Positions 1 through 6,532 are shown, counted from the first letter of the stretch. The stretch: 9,866 nt of DNA from an uncultured Clostridia bacterium (GCA_910579415.1 CAJTUY010000054.1:1-9866), one strand, 5' to 3'. Notes: generated from the letters alone by a model not told the origin. Translations and numbers: made by a program.

Positions 1-77
<77 letters not shown>

Positions 78-82
78 GAGGG

Positions 83-111
83 ATTTTATTTCAGCATTCA
101 TTTTTTGTCAA
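83..111 (-). promoter_or_regulatory. Leftward sigma-A promoter facing the CTGT repeat
   Basis: On the bottom strand a perfect -35 TTGACA (106-111) is separated by 17 bp from -10 TAAAAT (83-88), one mismatch from consensus. The predicted start, about 7 nt beyond the -10, is near base 76, the first base of the tandem repeat. The transcript would therefore begin with the bottom-strand repeat (ACAG units). No start codon lies between promoter and repeat, so the repeat would form the 5' untranslated leader of a gene left of the window. Predicted from consensus match only. Confidence 0.6.
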
Positions 112-334
112 GTCCTTTTTTCACAATTTTATTATATTTTATCAGATTTTGTTGTTTTTTTCAATAGTTATCCCTTAATTGACACAAAAATCACTTAATT
201 AACATTCAATAGCTATGTGCAAAATTTTATGTATGGACAGTTCAAAACCTGTTACTATCTTTGAATATAAACAAATCCGATTTTTTCTTGCATAGATAAA
301 ATTTATATGATACACTTATTTTAAGGAATACTTT
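112..334. other. AT-rich intergenic region upstream of rlmD
   Basis: This gene-free stretch has no convincing open reading frame or RNA gene. It holds an imperfect direct duplication: a TCAATAG-TAT block near 154 recurs near 206, and CTTAATT occurs near 174 and 193. A possible weak rightward -10 for rlmD, TATGAT, lies at 306-311, about 30 nt before the gene, without a recognisable -35 at the right distance. An alternative pair is TTGCAT (288-293) with TACACT (311-316). Neither is strong, which suits a modestly expressed housekeeping gene. Confidence 0.4.
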
Positions 335-344
335 GAGGTGTAAT

Positions 345-1697
345 ATGAAAATGATAAAAACAAATAAGGAATACACACTTAAAATTGAGTCTGTTTCCTC
401 TGAGGGACATGGTGTCGCTCATATTGACGGTTTTACGGTATTCGTGCCTCAGACTGCGGCAGGCGATACTGTACGCGCAGTAATTACAGACGTACAGAAG
501 CGGTTTGCGCGCGCACGTATTACAAAGTTAATCCATGCTTCCCAAGACAGGTGCGAACCTGAATGTATAAATTACGGACAATGCGGAGGCTGTCAGCTCA
601 GACATATTCAATATGACAAACAGCTCGAAATTAAAAAACAATCGGTTGAAAGCGCTATGCAAAGAATCGGTGGTTTTACACATTTTAAGGCAGACGAAAT
701 TATAGGGGCGGACATTTCTCTCCGATACCGAAATAAAATGGTATTTCCTGTGGGAGAAATAAACGGAGAAACAGTCTGTGGCTTTTACGCGCCGAAAAGT
801 CATGATATTATCCCTTTAGGTGACTGTATTCTCGGCGACGAGCTAAATGTCAAAATAATTGACACAGTAAAAGAATATATGACGGAAAACAATATTAAAG
901 CATATAATGAAAAAACACGTTATGGTGTTATACGTAGTATATTTACCCGTAAATCTTTTTCTGATAATGAAATTATGGTAGTAATTTGTTCAGCTGTTAA
1001 AAAGCTGCCCAAAGATGAACTGCTTATTGAAAAGCTCAGAAATATTTCTGACAGAATTTCAAGTATTATTCTTAATATCAACACAGGAAAACTTACGTTA
1101 AGTAATGAGAATGTCACGCTATGGGGAAATGATACGATTTTTGACATACTGTGTGACATGAAATTTGAAATTTCACCAAACAGCTTTTTTCAAATAAATC
1201 CGGCACAGACAGAAAAGTTATACCGCAAAGCAATTGATTTTGCGCAGCTTGATAAAAATACAAGCATTATGGATATCTACTGTGGCATAGGTACAATCTC
1301 ACTGTATGCCGCACAAATGGCAAAAAGCGTCATTGGTATTGAAATAGTGGAACAGGCAATTAAAGATGCAAAAAAGAACGCAAAACTCAACGGAATTGAT
1401 AATGCGGAATTTTATGCAGACAGCGCTGAAAATATTGTACCGCGCTTAATTGAGGAGGGCAGACAGACAGATGTTATAATCCTTGACCCGCCGAGAAAAG
1501 GCAGCGATGAAAAAACACTTGGCGCGATAGTTAAATCAGGAGCAAAACGTATAGTATATGTATCATGCAATCCTGCAACACTGGCGCGTGATGCCCGATT
1601 TTTAGCAGAATATGGATACCGGATTACGCGTTCCGCCATATTTGATTTATTTCCTCATACATGTCATGTAGAAACAGTAATATTGATGGAAAGATAA
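345..1697 (+). CDS. rlmD: 23S rRNA (uracil-C5)-methyltransferase, RlmD/RlmCD type
   Basis: SAM-dependent enzyme that makes 5-methyluridine in 23S rRNA. E. coli RlmD modifies U1939, while the Bacillus homologue RlmCD handles U747 and U1939, so the exact sites are open. The 450-residue length is normal. An N-terminal TRAM RNA-binding domain (about 10-65) is followed by the iron-sulfur cysteines C80, C83, C74 and C161 (C-x5-C-x2-C plus a distal Cys). The Rossmann methyltransferase domain has the DIYCGIG SAM loop (310-316), DPPRKG (381-386), the nucleophile C408 in SCNP, and the C-terminal HVET general-base glutamate (E442). I chose the ATG at 345 because GAGGTG (335-340) lies 4 nt upstream; a TTG at 333 would overlap that site. 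A second in-frame ATG is two codons in. The gene stands alone, converging on the SLH gene. The family assignment is firm; the one-site or two-site activity is not. Confidence 0.95.
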   Translation: MKMIKTNKEYTLKIESVSSEGHGVAHIDGFTVFVPQTAAGDTVRAVITDVQKRFARARITKLIHASQDRCEPECINYGQCGGCQLRHIQYDKQLEIKKQSVESAMQRIGGFTHFKADEIIGADISLRYRNKMVFPVGEINGETVCGFYAPKSHDIIPLGDCILGDELNVKIIDTVKEYMTENNIKAYNEKTRYGVIRSIFTRKSFSDNEIMVVICSAVKKLPKDELLIEKLRNISDRISSIILNINTGKLTLSNENVTLWGNDTIFDILCDMKFEISPNSFFQINPAQTEKLYRKAIDFAQLDKNTSIMDIYCGIGTISLYAAQMAKSVIGIEIVEQAIKDAKKNAKLNGIDNAEFYADSAENIVPRLIEEGRQTDVIILDPPRKGSDEKTLGAIVKSGAKRIVYVSCNPATLARDARFLAEYGYRITRSAIFDLFPHTCHVETVILMER

Positions 1698-1739
1698 AAT
1701 TTATTATATATATATTCTAATAAAACACAATATGCAAAA

Positions 1740-1764
1740 AAGAAGCGGTCTAAGACCGCTTCTT
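1740..1764. terminator. Bidirectional intrinsic terminator between convergent genes
   Basis: A perfect 11-bp stem (AAGAAGCGGTC / GACCGCTTCTT) closes a TAA loop. On the top strand it is followed by AATTTTTAATT; on the bottom strand the stem runs straight into a T tract (bases 1735-1739). It lies 43 bp after the rlmD stop and 30 bp beyond the stop of the convergent SLH gene, so it can end both transcripts. Confidence 0.93.
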
Positions 1765-1793
1765 AATTTTTAATTCATATATTTGACTGTGAA

Positions 1794-4682
1794 TTATTCA
1801 GCTACGATTAGGTAGATTTCCTGAACTTCATCACCATCAAATACTCTTGCTACTGCATATACAATATCATCAGCAGGAATCTTGCTTGCGTCAATTGTAT
1901 TACCGTCTGCCTTATAATATGAATCACGGATTGGTGTAGCTGACATACCGCTTATTGCTGAGATTCTGCCATGATTCTTTGTACCAGCGTCATAGTTATA
2001 AGTATAAACTCTCATGCCGCTTGTATTTAAATCTAAGCTTGTAAGGTCTGAAACCTCAATAGAATCATCTGTAACTTCACCAGTAACTAGTGAATAATCA
2101 GAACCTTCCTTGATAAGCATACCTGAGATAACATCAACTCTTTCCTGATCATTATCGCCAAGATCTGTCCAATCATAGTCGTTAAGAGTTAAACCTGTCA
2201 AATCTGCAAATGTTGACGGAAGTGAGAATTCACTGTCAAATATCGGTAAAATTTCATCAACCAAACCGCTTGCATTTGTTGAGTAGATGATTGCATCGCC
2301 TTCGCTAAGAACATCTGTAACCTGAGCTAATGTTGTAAGAGCTGTATTATCATTTTTACCTACTAACATTGCATCCTCATCAAGCTGAAGTGTTAACTGC
2401 TCGTTATCTTCATCTGGGTCAGCAACTGTAATTGTTACGATATCATCTCTCTCTTCGTCTGAGTCAGTACCTGCCTCAAGGAATACAACCATCTTAGAAG
2501 CTGATGAAATACCGCCTGCACCCTTTGTGATTACAATAAATCTGTGAGTGCTGTTTGACTTATCATAGCCGTAAGCTGTGTATGAAACGCCATCCTGAAG
2601 GTCATCCTTAGTGATTACTTTGTAATCATTCTTATCGTTGCTTGATACATCGATAATTGTAGCAGCATCACTAACCTTTACAGGACCCATCTTATTTGAT
2701 GAAGCCTTGTATTCCTCTTCTTCAGCATATGCTGTTGTTTCGTCATAAAGTGCATTAACCTTTGTAAGTTTGCCTGATGTTGTTGAGCTATATTCTACAA
2801 CAGACTTAGCATATCTCTCAGCTACATCAAAAGTCTTAACTGCATCATAAAGTGTTGTAATAGCTGTTTCAACTGCAGCATCTTCGATTGAGAACTGAGT
2901 TGACTTACCATCCTTAGTGATGATGTCTACAAACTTCTCATCGCCGCGCTCTGTATAAACATTGCCCTTAATGATACCAATCTTCTTTGAGCTAGCAACT
3001 TCGTCCTTGTAAGCAACTCTGCCGTTTACGTCAAGATATAGAGTAAACTCAACTGAGATGTCGCTCTTCTCGCCTGATGTTCTAGGCTTCTGGTCTTCAA
3101 CTGAGAACTTATAAGTACCTGTGCTGAAGTTAAACTCTTTACCGTCTGTACCCTTAGCGCCCTTGAACTTAGCATTCTCTTCAATATCTCTTGAAACTCT
3201 TACTTCATAGAAGTCTGAATCACCGAAATCTTCTGTGTTATAAGAAATTGTAAGTACATCGTTTTCCTCAAGGTCTGTCGGCTCAATAGGCTCATCATTC
3301 AAAGTGAATGAATATGACTTATTGTCATCATCTTTTACAAGAGTCATCTTTGATTCAATATCATTTGAATTAGCCTTGAATGAGATTGATGTTGAGCTGC
3401 TCTTATCTGTTACATAATCAACAACTGCTGTACCGTATGATGTAATCATGATTACATTATAGTCTGAAGAAGCATTTGTTGAACCTGTCTTTGTTTCCTT
3501 CTGAAGAGTTACAAGAGCTGTATCGTTTTCAACGATGTAAGCTTCTACTTCTTCTTCAGTCATATCTCTCTTAACACCGTTAACAAAAACTGTTACGCCG
3601 TCTGTGCTAAGAGCATACTTAACTGCGCCTGTTGACTTACCAGCAGGGTAGAAGTAAAGTACGTTTGCCGCAGCTGACTTAACTTCATCAAAATCTTCTG
3701 CAAGAAGTGCAACTGACTTATTAGCTGCAGCAGGTGTTAGTGAAAGAAGTGTGAACTCGTCATCATCATTCTTCTGAACTAAAGCCTGTGCATATGTTCT
3801 AACCATTGATAAAGCATTTGTGTTACCAATGTACATTTCCTGAGCAACAGGGTCTTTTGCTGTAACTTCTTCATCATCAAAGTTGTCAGCCTTTTCTACC
3901 TGGAACTCTACCTTATCAACATCAATGTTATCTGTTCTTGATGTCTTTGTTACACGGCCGTATACCTTGTATACATTCATGTCTGTGAACAATGTTTCAT
4001 ACATGTGACCGTCTGTACCATCCATCTCACTGTATTCCGGATAGCTTCCGAAAGGTGATGATGTTGTACCTGTAACCTTTACAAGAGGAACATCCATTGC
4101 GTTGTCAATCATCTGAGCAACCTGAGCTCTTGTAAGCTGGTCCTCTGACATTGCCTTAACGCCGTTTGTGATACCCTTCTGTGTTGCATATGCTGTATAG
4201 CCTGTTGGCCATCCGCCAGCCTGCTGTGCATATGAATCATAGCCAAGTGCTGCTACAAGCATCTTCTGAGCCTGTACATATGTAACGTTGTCATCAGGAG
4301 CGAAGATTGTATCGCTGTGACCTGAAATGAAGCCTCTTGAAACACCAGTTGCTATATAGCCTGATGCCCAGTGACCGCTCTCACCTGAAGCAACATCGCT
4401 AAACTTTGTAGCCATGCCCTTTGCAGACTCTGCTGCATTTCTGTAACCAAGAGCGTCAACAATCATCTTTGTAATCTGAGCTCTTGTTACAAGTTCGTCC
4501 GGCTTAAATGTGCCGTCTTCAAAACCGCTGATAATGTCAAGTGCTGAAAGCTCCTGAACTGCCTGATAGTAGCTAGCTGTTGCTTCTACATCCGGGAAAT
4601 CAACGGCAAGCGCAGCAAACGATGATGCTGAAATTGTAAGTGCAGCTGCTGCTGAAATTACCTTTTTGAGATTCTTATTCAT
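1794..4682 (-). CDS. SLH-domain surface protein, probable S-layer protein
   Basis: Secreted 962-residue protein. A signal peptide has a lysine-rich start (NKNLKK), a hydrophobic core and a likely cut after ALA (near residue 26). Three S-layer homology repeats follow, at about 29-83, 93-150 and 155-200. SLH1 and SLH3 keep the TRAQ version of the TRAE motif (67-70 and 184-187), whereas SLH2 has TYVQ. In this family SLH repeats bind pyruvylated secondary cell-wall polymer, so the protein should be wall-anchored by its N-terminus. The remaining roughly 760 residues match no domain I recognise. They are rich in Asp, Glu, Ser and Thr, I found no cysteine, and many stretches look like beta strands, as in S-layer assembly domains. 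GGGAGGA lies 9 nt before the ATG. The gene is monocistronic, with a structured leader and tandem promoters, which suggests strong regulated expression. An alternative is one of several SLH proteins rather than the main lattice subunit. Confidence 0.88.
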   Translation of the reverse strand: MNKNLKKVISAAAALTISASSFAALAVDFPDVEATASYYQAVQELSALDIISGFEDGTFKPDELVTRAQITKMIVDALGYRNAAESAKGMATKFSDVASGESGHWASGYIATGVSRGFISGHSDTIFAPDDNVTYVQAQKMLVAALGYDSYAQQAGGWPTGYTAYATQKGITNGVKAMSEDQLTRAQVAQMIDNAMDVPLVKVTGTTSSPFGSYPEYSEMDGTDGHMYETLFTDMNVYKVYGRVTKTSRTDNIDVDKVEFQVEKADNFDDEEVTAKDPVAQEMYIGNTNALSMVRTYAQALVQKNDDDEFTLLSLTPAAANKSVALLAEDFDEVKSAAANVLYFYPAGKSTGAVKYALSTDGVTVFVNGVKRDMTEEEVEAYIVENDTALVTLQKETKTGSTNASSDYNVIMITSYGTAVVDYVTDKSSSTSISFKANSNDIESKMTLVKDDDNKSYSFTLNDEPIEPTDLEENDVLTISYNTEDFGDSDFYEVRVSRDIEENAKFKGAKGTDGKEFNFSTGTYKFSVEDQKPRTSGEKSDISVEFTLYLDVNGRVAYKDEVASSKKIGIIKGNVYTERGDEKFVDIITKDGKSTQFSIEDAAVETAITTLYDAVKTFDVAERYAKSVVEYSSTTSGKLTKVNALYDETTAYAEEEEYKASSNKMGPVKVSDAATIIDVSSNDKNDYKVITKDDLQDGVSYTAYGYDKSNSTHRFIVITKGAGGISSASKMVVFLEAGTDSDEERDDIVTITVADPDEDNEQLTLQLDEDAMLVGKNDNTALTTLAQVTDVLSEGDAIIYSTNASGLVDEILPIFDSEFSLPSTFADLTGLTLNDYDWTDLGDNDQERVDVISGMLIKEGSDYSLVTGEVTDDSIEVSDLTSLDLNTSGMRVYTYNYDAGTKNHGRISAISGMSATPIRDSYYKADGNTIDASKIPADDIVYAVARVFDGDEVQEIYLIVAE

Positions 4683-4691
4683 CTTCTCAAA

Positions 4692-4697
4692 TCCTCC
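4692..4697 (-). promoter_or_regulatory. Ribosome binding site of the SLH gene
   Basis: GGAGGA on the bottom strand, within AAGGGAGGAT, lies 9 nt before the ATG. Its AAGGG portion (4700-4696) can pair with CCCTT (4719-4715), which also forms part of the upstream pseudoknot stem. Ribosome access could therefore depend on the leader fold. Confidence 0.85.
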
Positions 4698-4713
4698 CTT
4701 TTATTCTTTATCC

Positions 4714-4763
4714 GAAGGGTTTTTGCCTATGCCTTATCCGCACCCTTCATCACAGGACAAGGC
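4714..4763 (-). ncRNA. Candidate H-type pseudoknot in the SLH gene leader
   Basis: Reading the bottom strand 5' to 3', GCCTTGTCC (4763-4755) pairs with GGATAAGGC (4739-4731): 9 bp including one G-U. GAAGGGT (4748-4742) pairs with ACCCTTC (4720-4714): 7 perfect bp. The segments alternate (A5', B5', A3', B3'), which defines an H-type pseudoknot with loops of 6 nt (TGTGAT), 2 nt (GC) and 10 nt (ATAGGCAAAA). The last loop crosses the 9-bp stem and ends A-rich, as is usual in such folds. The element begins about 8 nt from the predicted start of the proximal promoter and ends about 17 nt before the Shine-Dalgarno site. It matches no riboswitch class I know. The base pairing is seen in the sequence; formation and function are inferred. 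Confidence 0.55.
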
Positions 4764-4777
4764 TATTTTACGCATTG

Positions 4778-4807
4778 ATTATATCACGGGTTGACCGTAA
4801 AAGTCAA
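4778..4807 (-). promoter_or_regulatory. Proximal sigma-A promoter of the SLH gene
   Basis: On the bottom strand TTGACT (4807-4802) is followed after 18 bp by a perfect TATAAT (4783-4778). The start is predicted near 4771, giving a leader of about 89 nt that begins just before the candidate pseudoknot. The -35 lies in an inverted repeat TTGAC-N7-GTCAA (4791-4807), which could be an operator placed to block polymerase or could be chance. Confidence 0.75.
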
Positions 4808-4815
4808 TGCAAGTA

Positions 4816-4879
4816 TTACAGTTGTAAAGAAACTGTAACTCTGTTACATTATTCCGCAATCTGTTTTGCGCTGATGTAA
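4816..4879. promoter_or_regulatory. Cluster of TGTAA/TTACA motifs upstream of the SLH promoter
   Basis: Five copies of TGTAA or its complement TTACA lie in 64 bp: 4816-4820, 4823-4827, 4834-4838, 4844-4848 and 4875-4879. They form nested inverted repeats: TTACA-GT-TGTAA, TTACAGTT-N7-AACTGTAA (4816-4838) and TGTAAC-TCT-GTTACA (4834-4848). Three successive motifs start 11 and 10 bp apart, about one helical turn. The cluster sits 8 bp upstream of the proximal -35, a normal place for an activator, and also within the leader of the distal transcript, where the same repeats would form alternative RNA hairpins. The regulator is unknown. Confidence 0.45.
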
Positions 4880-4942
4880 CACATATTACGGCAACAATTT
4901 TCAGTAATGCTTCTACCCAATTATCGAAAACTGCCACTGAAT

Positions 4943-4971
4943 ATTTTACTATTTCATAATGCCATTGTCAA
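4943..4971 (-). promoter_or_regulatory. Distal near-consensus sigma-A promoter of the SLH gene
   Basis: On the bottom strand a perfect TTGACA (4971-4966) stands 17 bp from TAAAAT (4948-4943). The predicted start near 4936 gives a leader of about 254 nt running through the TGTAA cluster, the proximal promoter and the pseudoknot region. With the proximal promoter this makes a tandem pair, common for strongly expressed surface-layer genes. Confidence 0.7.
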
Positions 4972-5183
4972 CAACTTTTTTATACCTGCAATGGGATTTT
5001 TTAAATTTTTATGTATTTTCACAAAATATGTTCCCACGCTTGTATTTTTTTGGTTAAATTGTTCGTTTTTCTCGGCAATTATGTTTTACATTTAGTTAGA
5101 CGCATGTTTTTATAAAAAAGTTCCGCCTTTTTGAATATTTTTTTATTTTTTTCTGCAAACAGCCGCAAACAGAACTATATTTT

Positions 5184-5245
5184 ATAACAACTGCATGGGA
5201 TACCCCCTGCGCCATATACAGCATAATATAAATATTATCTGTTAT
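5184..5245 (-). ncRNA. Possible structured leader or small RNA below a third promoter
   Basis: Starting about where the promoter at 5251-5279 should initiate, the bottom strand has an ATAACA / TGTTAT closing pair (5245-5240 with 5189-5184). This encloses an ATAATA-TTTA-TATTAT hairpin and a G/C hairpin in which GCA-N-GGG and CCC-N-TGC flank a GTAT loop (about 5194-5211). A terminator-like end, AGTTC pairing with GAACT then a run of T, occurs much further on near 5114-5120, but its loop is very long. No known RNA family is recognised. The closing stem is short and A/T-rich, so this is weak. Confidence 0.22.
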
Positions 5246-5250
5246 CACAT

Positions 5251-5279
5251 ATTATACACCGTTTTTGTCTTTGCATCAA
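5251..5279 (-). promoter_or_regulatory. Third leftward promoter candidate downstream of gapA
   Basis: On the bottom strand TTGATG (5279-5274) is followed after 17 bp by a perfect TATAAT (5256-5251). It lies just beyond the gapA terminator and points toward the SLH gene 560 bp away. It would give either a long SLH leader or a small RNA. There is no reading frame immediately below it. Confidence 0.45.
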
Positions 5280-5284
5280 CCAGT

Positions 5285-5312
5285 AAAAAAAGGCACTCAT
5301 ATGAGTGCCTTT
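5285..5312 (-). terminator. Intrinsic terminator of gapA
   Basis: The 24-base palindrome at 5289-5312 has arms AAAGGCACTCAT and ATGAGTGCCTTT. It folds to a stem with an ATAT loop and is followed on the bottom strand by a run of seven T that includes the end of the stem (5291-5285). It begins 21 bp after the gapA stop codon. Confidence 0.93.
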
Positions 5313-5333
5313 AAAAAGTTTCTTCCTATATAA

Positions 5334-6350
5334 TTACGCAAGTTCTGCGAAATACTTAATTGTTCTTACCATCTGTGATGTGTATGAATTTTCGTTATCA
5401 TACCAAGAAACAACCTGTACTTCGTAAAGACCGTCACCGATAGGAGCAACCATTGTCTGAGTTGAATCAAACAATGAACCGAATCTCATACCAACAATAT
5501 CAGAAGATACGATTTCATCTGTATTGTAACCAAATGATTCATTTGAAGCAGCCTTCATAGCAGCATTGATACCGTCAACAGTAACATCATTGCCCTTTAC
5601 AACTGCTGTAAGGATAGTTGTTGAACCTGTCGGAGTAGGAACTCTCTGAGCAGCTCCGATAAGCTTACCGTTAAGCTCAGGAATTACAAGACCGATAGCC
5701 TTAGCCGCACCTGTTGAGTTAGGAACGATATTTACAGCTGCCGCTCTTGAACGTCTTAAATCGCCCTTTCTCTGAGGACCGTCAAGAGTCATCTGGTCGC
5801 CTGTATAAGCATGGATTGTACACATGATACCTGACTGGATTGGCGCATACTTATTAAGAGCGTCAGCCATAGGAGCCAGACAGTTTGTTGTACAAGATGC
5901 CGCTGAAATGATTGTATCGTCAGCCTTCAGTGTGTTATGGTTTACGTTATAAACAATTGTCGGAAGGTCATTTCCTGCCGGAGCTGAGATAACTACCTTC
6001 TTAGCGCCTGCATTGATATGAGCCTGTGCCTTATCCTTTGATGTATAGAATCCTGAACACTCCAGAACAACGTCTACATCAAGCTGTCCCCAAGGACAGT
6101 TGTTAGCGTCAGGGAAAGCATAAATCTTGATTTCCTTACCGTCAACTGTGATTGAATCCTCGCCTGCTGTTACTTTGTCAGCCTTTTCGTACTTACCCTG
6201 TGATGAGTCGTACTTTAAAAGATGTGCCAACATCTTAGGGCTTGTAAGGTCGTTGATAGCAACAACTTCATAACCCTCTGCGCCGAACATCTGTCTGAAT
6301 GCCAAACGTCCGATACGTCCGAAACCGTTAATTGCAACTTTAACTGCCAT
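5334..6350 (-). CDS. gapA: Type I glyceraldehyde-3-phosphate dehydrogenase
   Basis: Cytoplasmic glycolytic enzyme that oxidises and phosphorylates glyceraldehyde-3-phosphate to 1,3-bisphosphoglycerate with NAD+. The 338-residue length is normal. The nucleotide-binding loop GFGRIGR is at 9-15, and Asp34 in AIND fits NAD rather than NADP preference. The catalytic Cys153 is in SCTTNC (152-157), with His180 in TIHAYT. The phosphate-site region GDLRRSRAAA is at 196-205 and RVPTPTGS at 236-243. The C-terminal SWYDNENSYTSQM signature (315-327) is intact. AGGAGG (6364-6359) lies 8 nt before the ATG. The gene stands alone, without pgk or tpi neighbours here, and has its own promoter and strong terminator, as expected of a highly expressed gene. 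It is divergent from the adenylating-enzyme operon, with 264 bp between starts. No abnormality is seen. Confidence 0.97.
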   Translation of the reverse strand: MAVKVAINGFGRIGRLAFRQMFGAEGYEVVAINDLTSPKMLAHLLKYDSSQGKYEKADKVTAGEDSITVDGKEIKIYAFPDANNCPWGQLDVDVVLECSGFYTSKDKAQAHINAGAKKVVISAPAGNDLPTIVYNVNHNTLKADDTIISAASCTTNCLAPMADALNKYAPIQSGIMCTIHAYTGDQMTLDGPQRKGDLRRSRAAAVNIVPNSTGAAKAIGLVIPELNGKLIGAAQRVPTPTGSTTILTAVVKGNDVTVDGINAAMKAASNESFGYNTDEIVSSDIVGMRFGSLFDSTQTMVAPIGDGLYEVQVVSWYDNENSYTSQMVRTIKYFAELA

Positions 6351-6365
6351 TTTTGTTTCCTCCTA

Positions 6366-6399
6366 AAAAATATATATATTTTTCTGGGTTTTTTAACCC
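6366..6399 (-). promoter_or_regulatory. Two small hairpins in the gapA leader
   Basis: In the gapA mRNA leader a GGGTT-AAAA-AACCC hairpin (6399-6386) is followed by an 18-base A/T palindrome (6383-6366) that ends next to the Shine-Dalgarno site. Both are weak to moderate; 5'-proximal hairpins of this kind can stabilise abundant mRNAs. No regulatory class is recognised. Confidence 0.4.
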
Positions 6400-6409
6400 G
6401 TATGCCTAT

Positions 6410-6438
6410 ATTTTACCTCAAAATTTAAAAATATACAA
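6410..6438 (-). promoter_or_regulatory. gapA: Probable gapA promoter
   Basis: On the bottom strand a TAAAAT -10 (6415-6410) lies 17 bp from TTGTAT (6438-6433), a partial -35. The predicted start near 6403 gives a leader of about 52 nt starting just before the GGGTT hairpin. The -10 is good, the -35 poor. A lone TTGTTAA at 6446-6452 resembles half of a Rex site, but its partner half is absent. Confidence 0.5.
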
Positions 6439-6505
6439 GTCCATTTGTTAAATTCATGTCATTTTATCGCCTAATTTTCCCTTTTGCACAAAACTTTACG
6501 TTTTA

Positions 6506-6532
6506 TATGCTCTTTTTTTGGAAAAGGGCATA
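6506..6532. repeat. 11-bp inverted repeat just upstream of the adenylation-operon promoter
   Basis: TATGCTCTTTT (6506-6516) pairs with AAAAGGGCATA (6522-6532) around a 5-base TTTGG loop, with one T-G mismatch/wobble at the sixth pair. It ends 4 bp before the -35 hexamer at 6537. There is no T tail and no expected transcript reaching it, so a protein-binding site is more likely than a terminator. Function is unknown. Confidence 0.5.

Larger units (their letters stand above)
4808..5284. other. Gene-free stretch between the SLH gene and gapA
   Basis: Apart from the promoters and repeats listed separately, this AT-rich region carries no supportable gene. It includes a short inverted repeat CGCAA-N6-TTGCG (4855-4870), a tandem GCAAACAG duplication (near 5157 and 5165), and long T tracts around 5130-5155. 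A 62-codon rightward reading frame at 4907 is hydrophobic but has no ribosome binding site and is low complexity, so I leave it out. Confidence 0.6.

Noticed and set aside
333..344. TTG at 333 as start of the methyltransferase
   Set aside because: It overlaps the GAGGTG ribosome binding site that is well placed for the ATG at 345, and the four extra residues are not part of the TRAM domain.
4714..4763. Known riboswitch (c-di-GMP, c-di-AMP, fluoride, preQ1)
   Set aside because: The hallmark conserved loops of these classes, as I remember them, are not present, and the element is too short for the c-di-AMP and c-di-GMP types.
4834..4848. TnrA/GlnR box
   Set aside because: The half-sites TGTAA and TTACA fit, but they are 5 bp apart instead of 7, and the controlled gene is not a nitrogen gene.
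4907..5095. 62-codon hydrophobic reading frame, plus strand
   Set aside because: No ribosome binding site, T-rich low-complexity DNA that yields Phe/Leu by composition, and it runs antisense across the near-consensus distal promoter of the SLH gene.
6222..6428. 68-codon reading frame across the gapA start
   Set aside because: Antisense shadow of gapA that extends into its promoter; no ribosome binding site and no family resemblance.
6446..6452. Rex-type redox operator near gapA
   Set aside because: Only the TTGTTAA half is present; the expected TTAACAA partner four bases on reads ATGTCAT.
6506..6532. Terminator for a leftward or rightward transcript
   Set aside because: No T tract follows the stem on either strand and no gene ends here.
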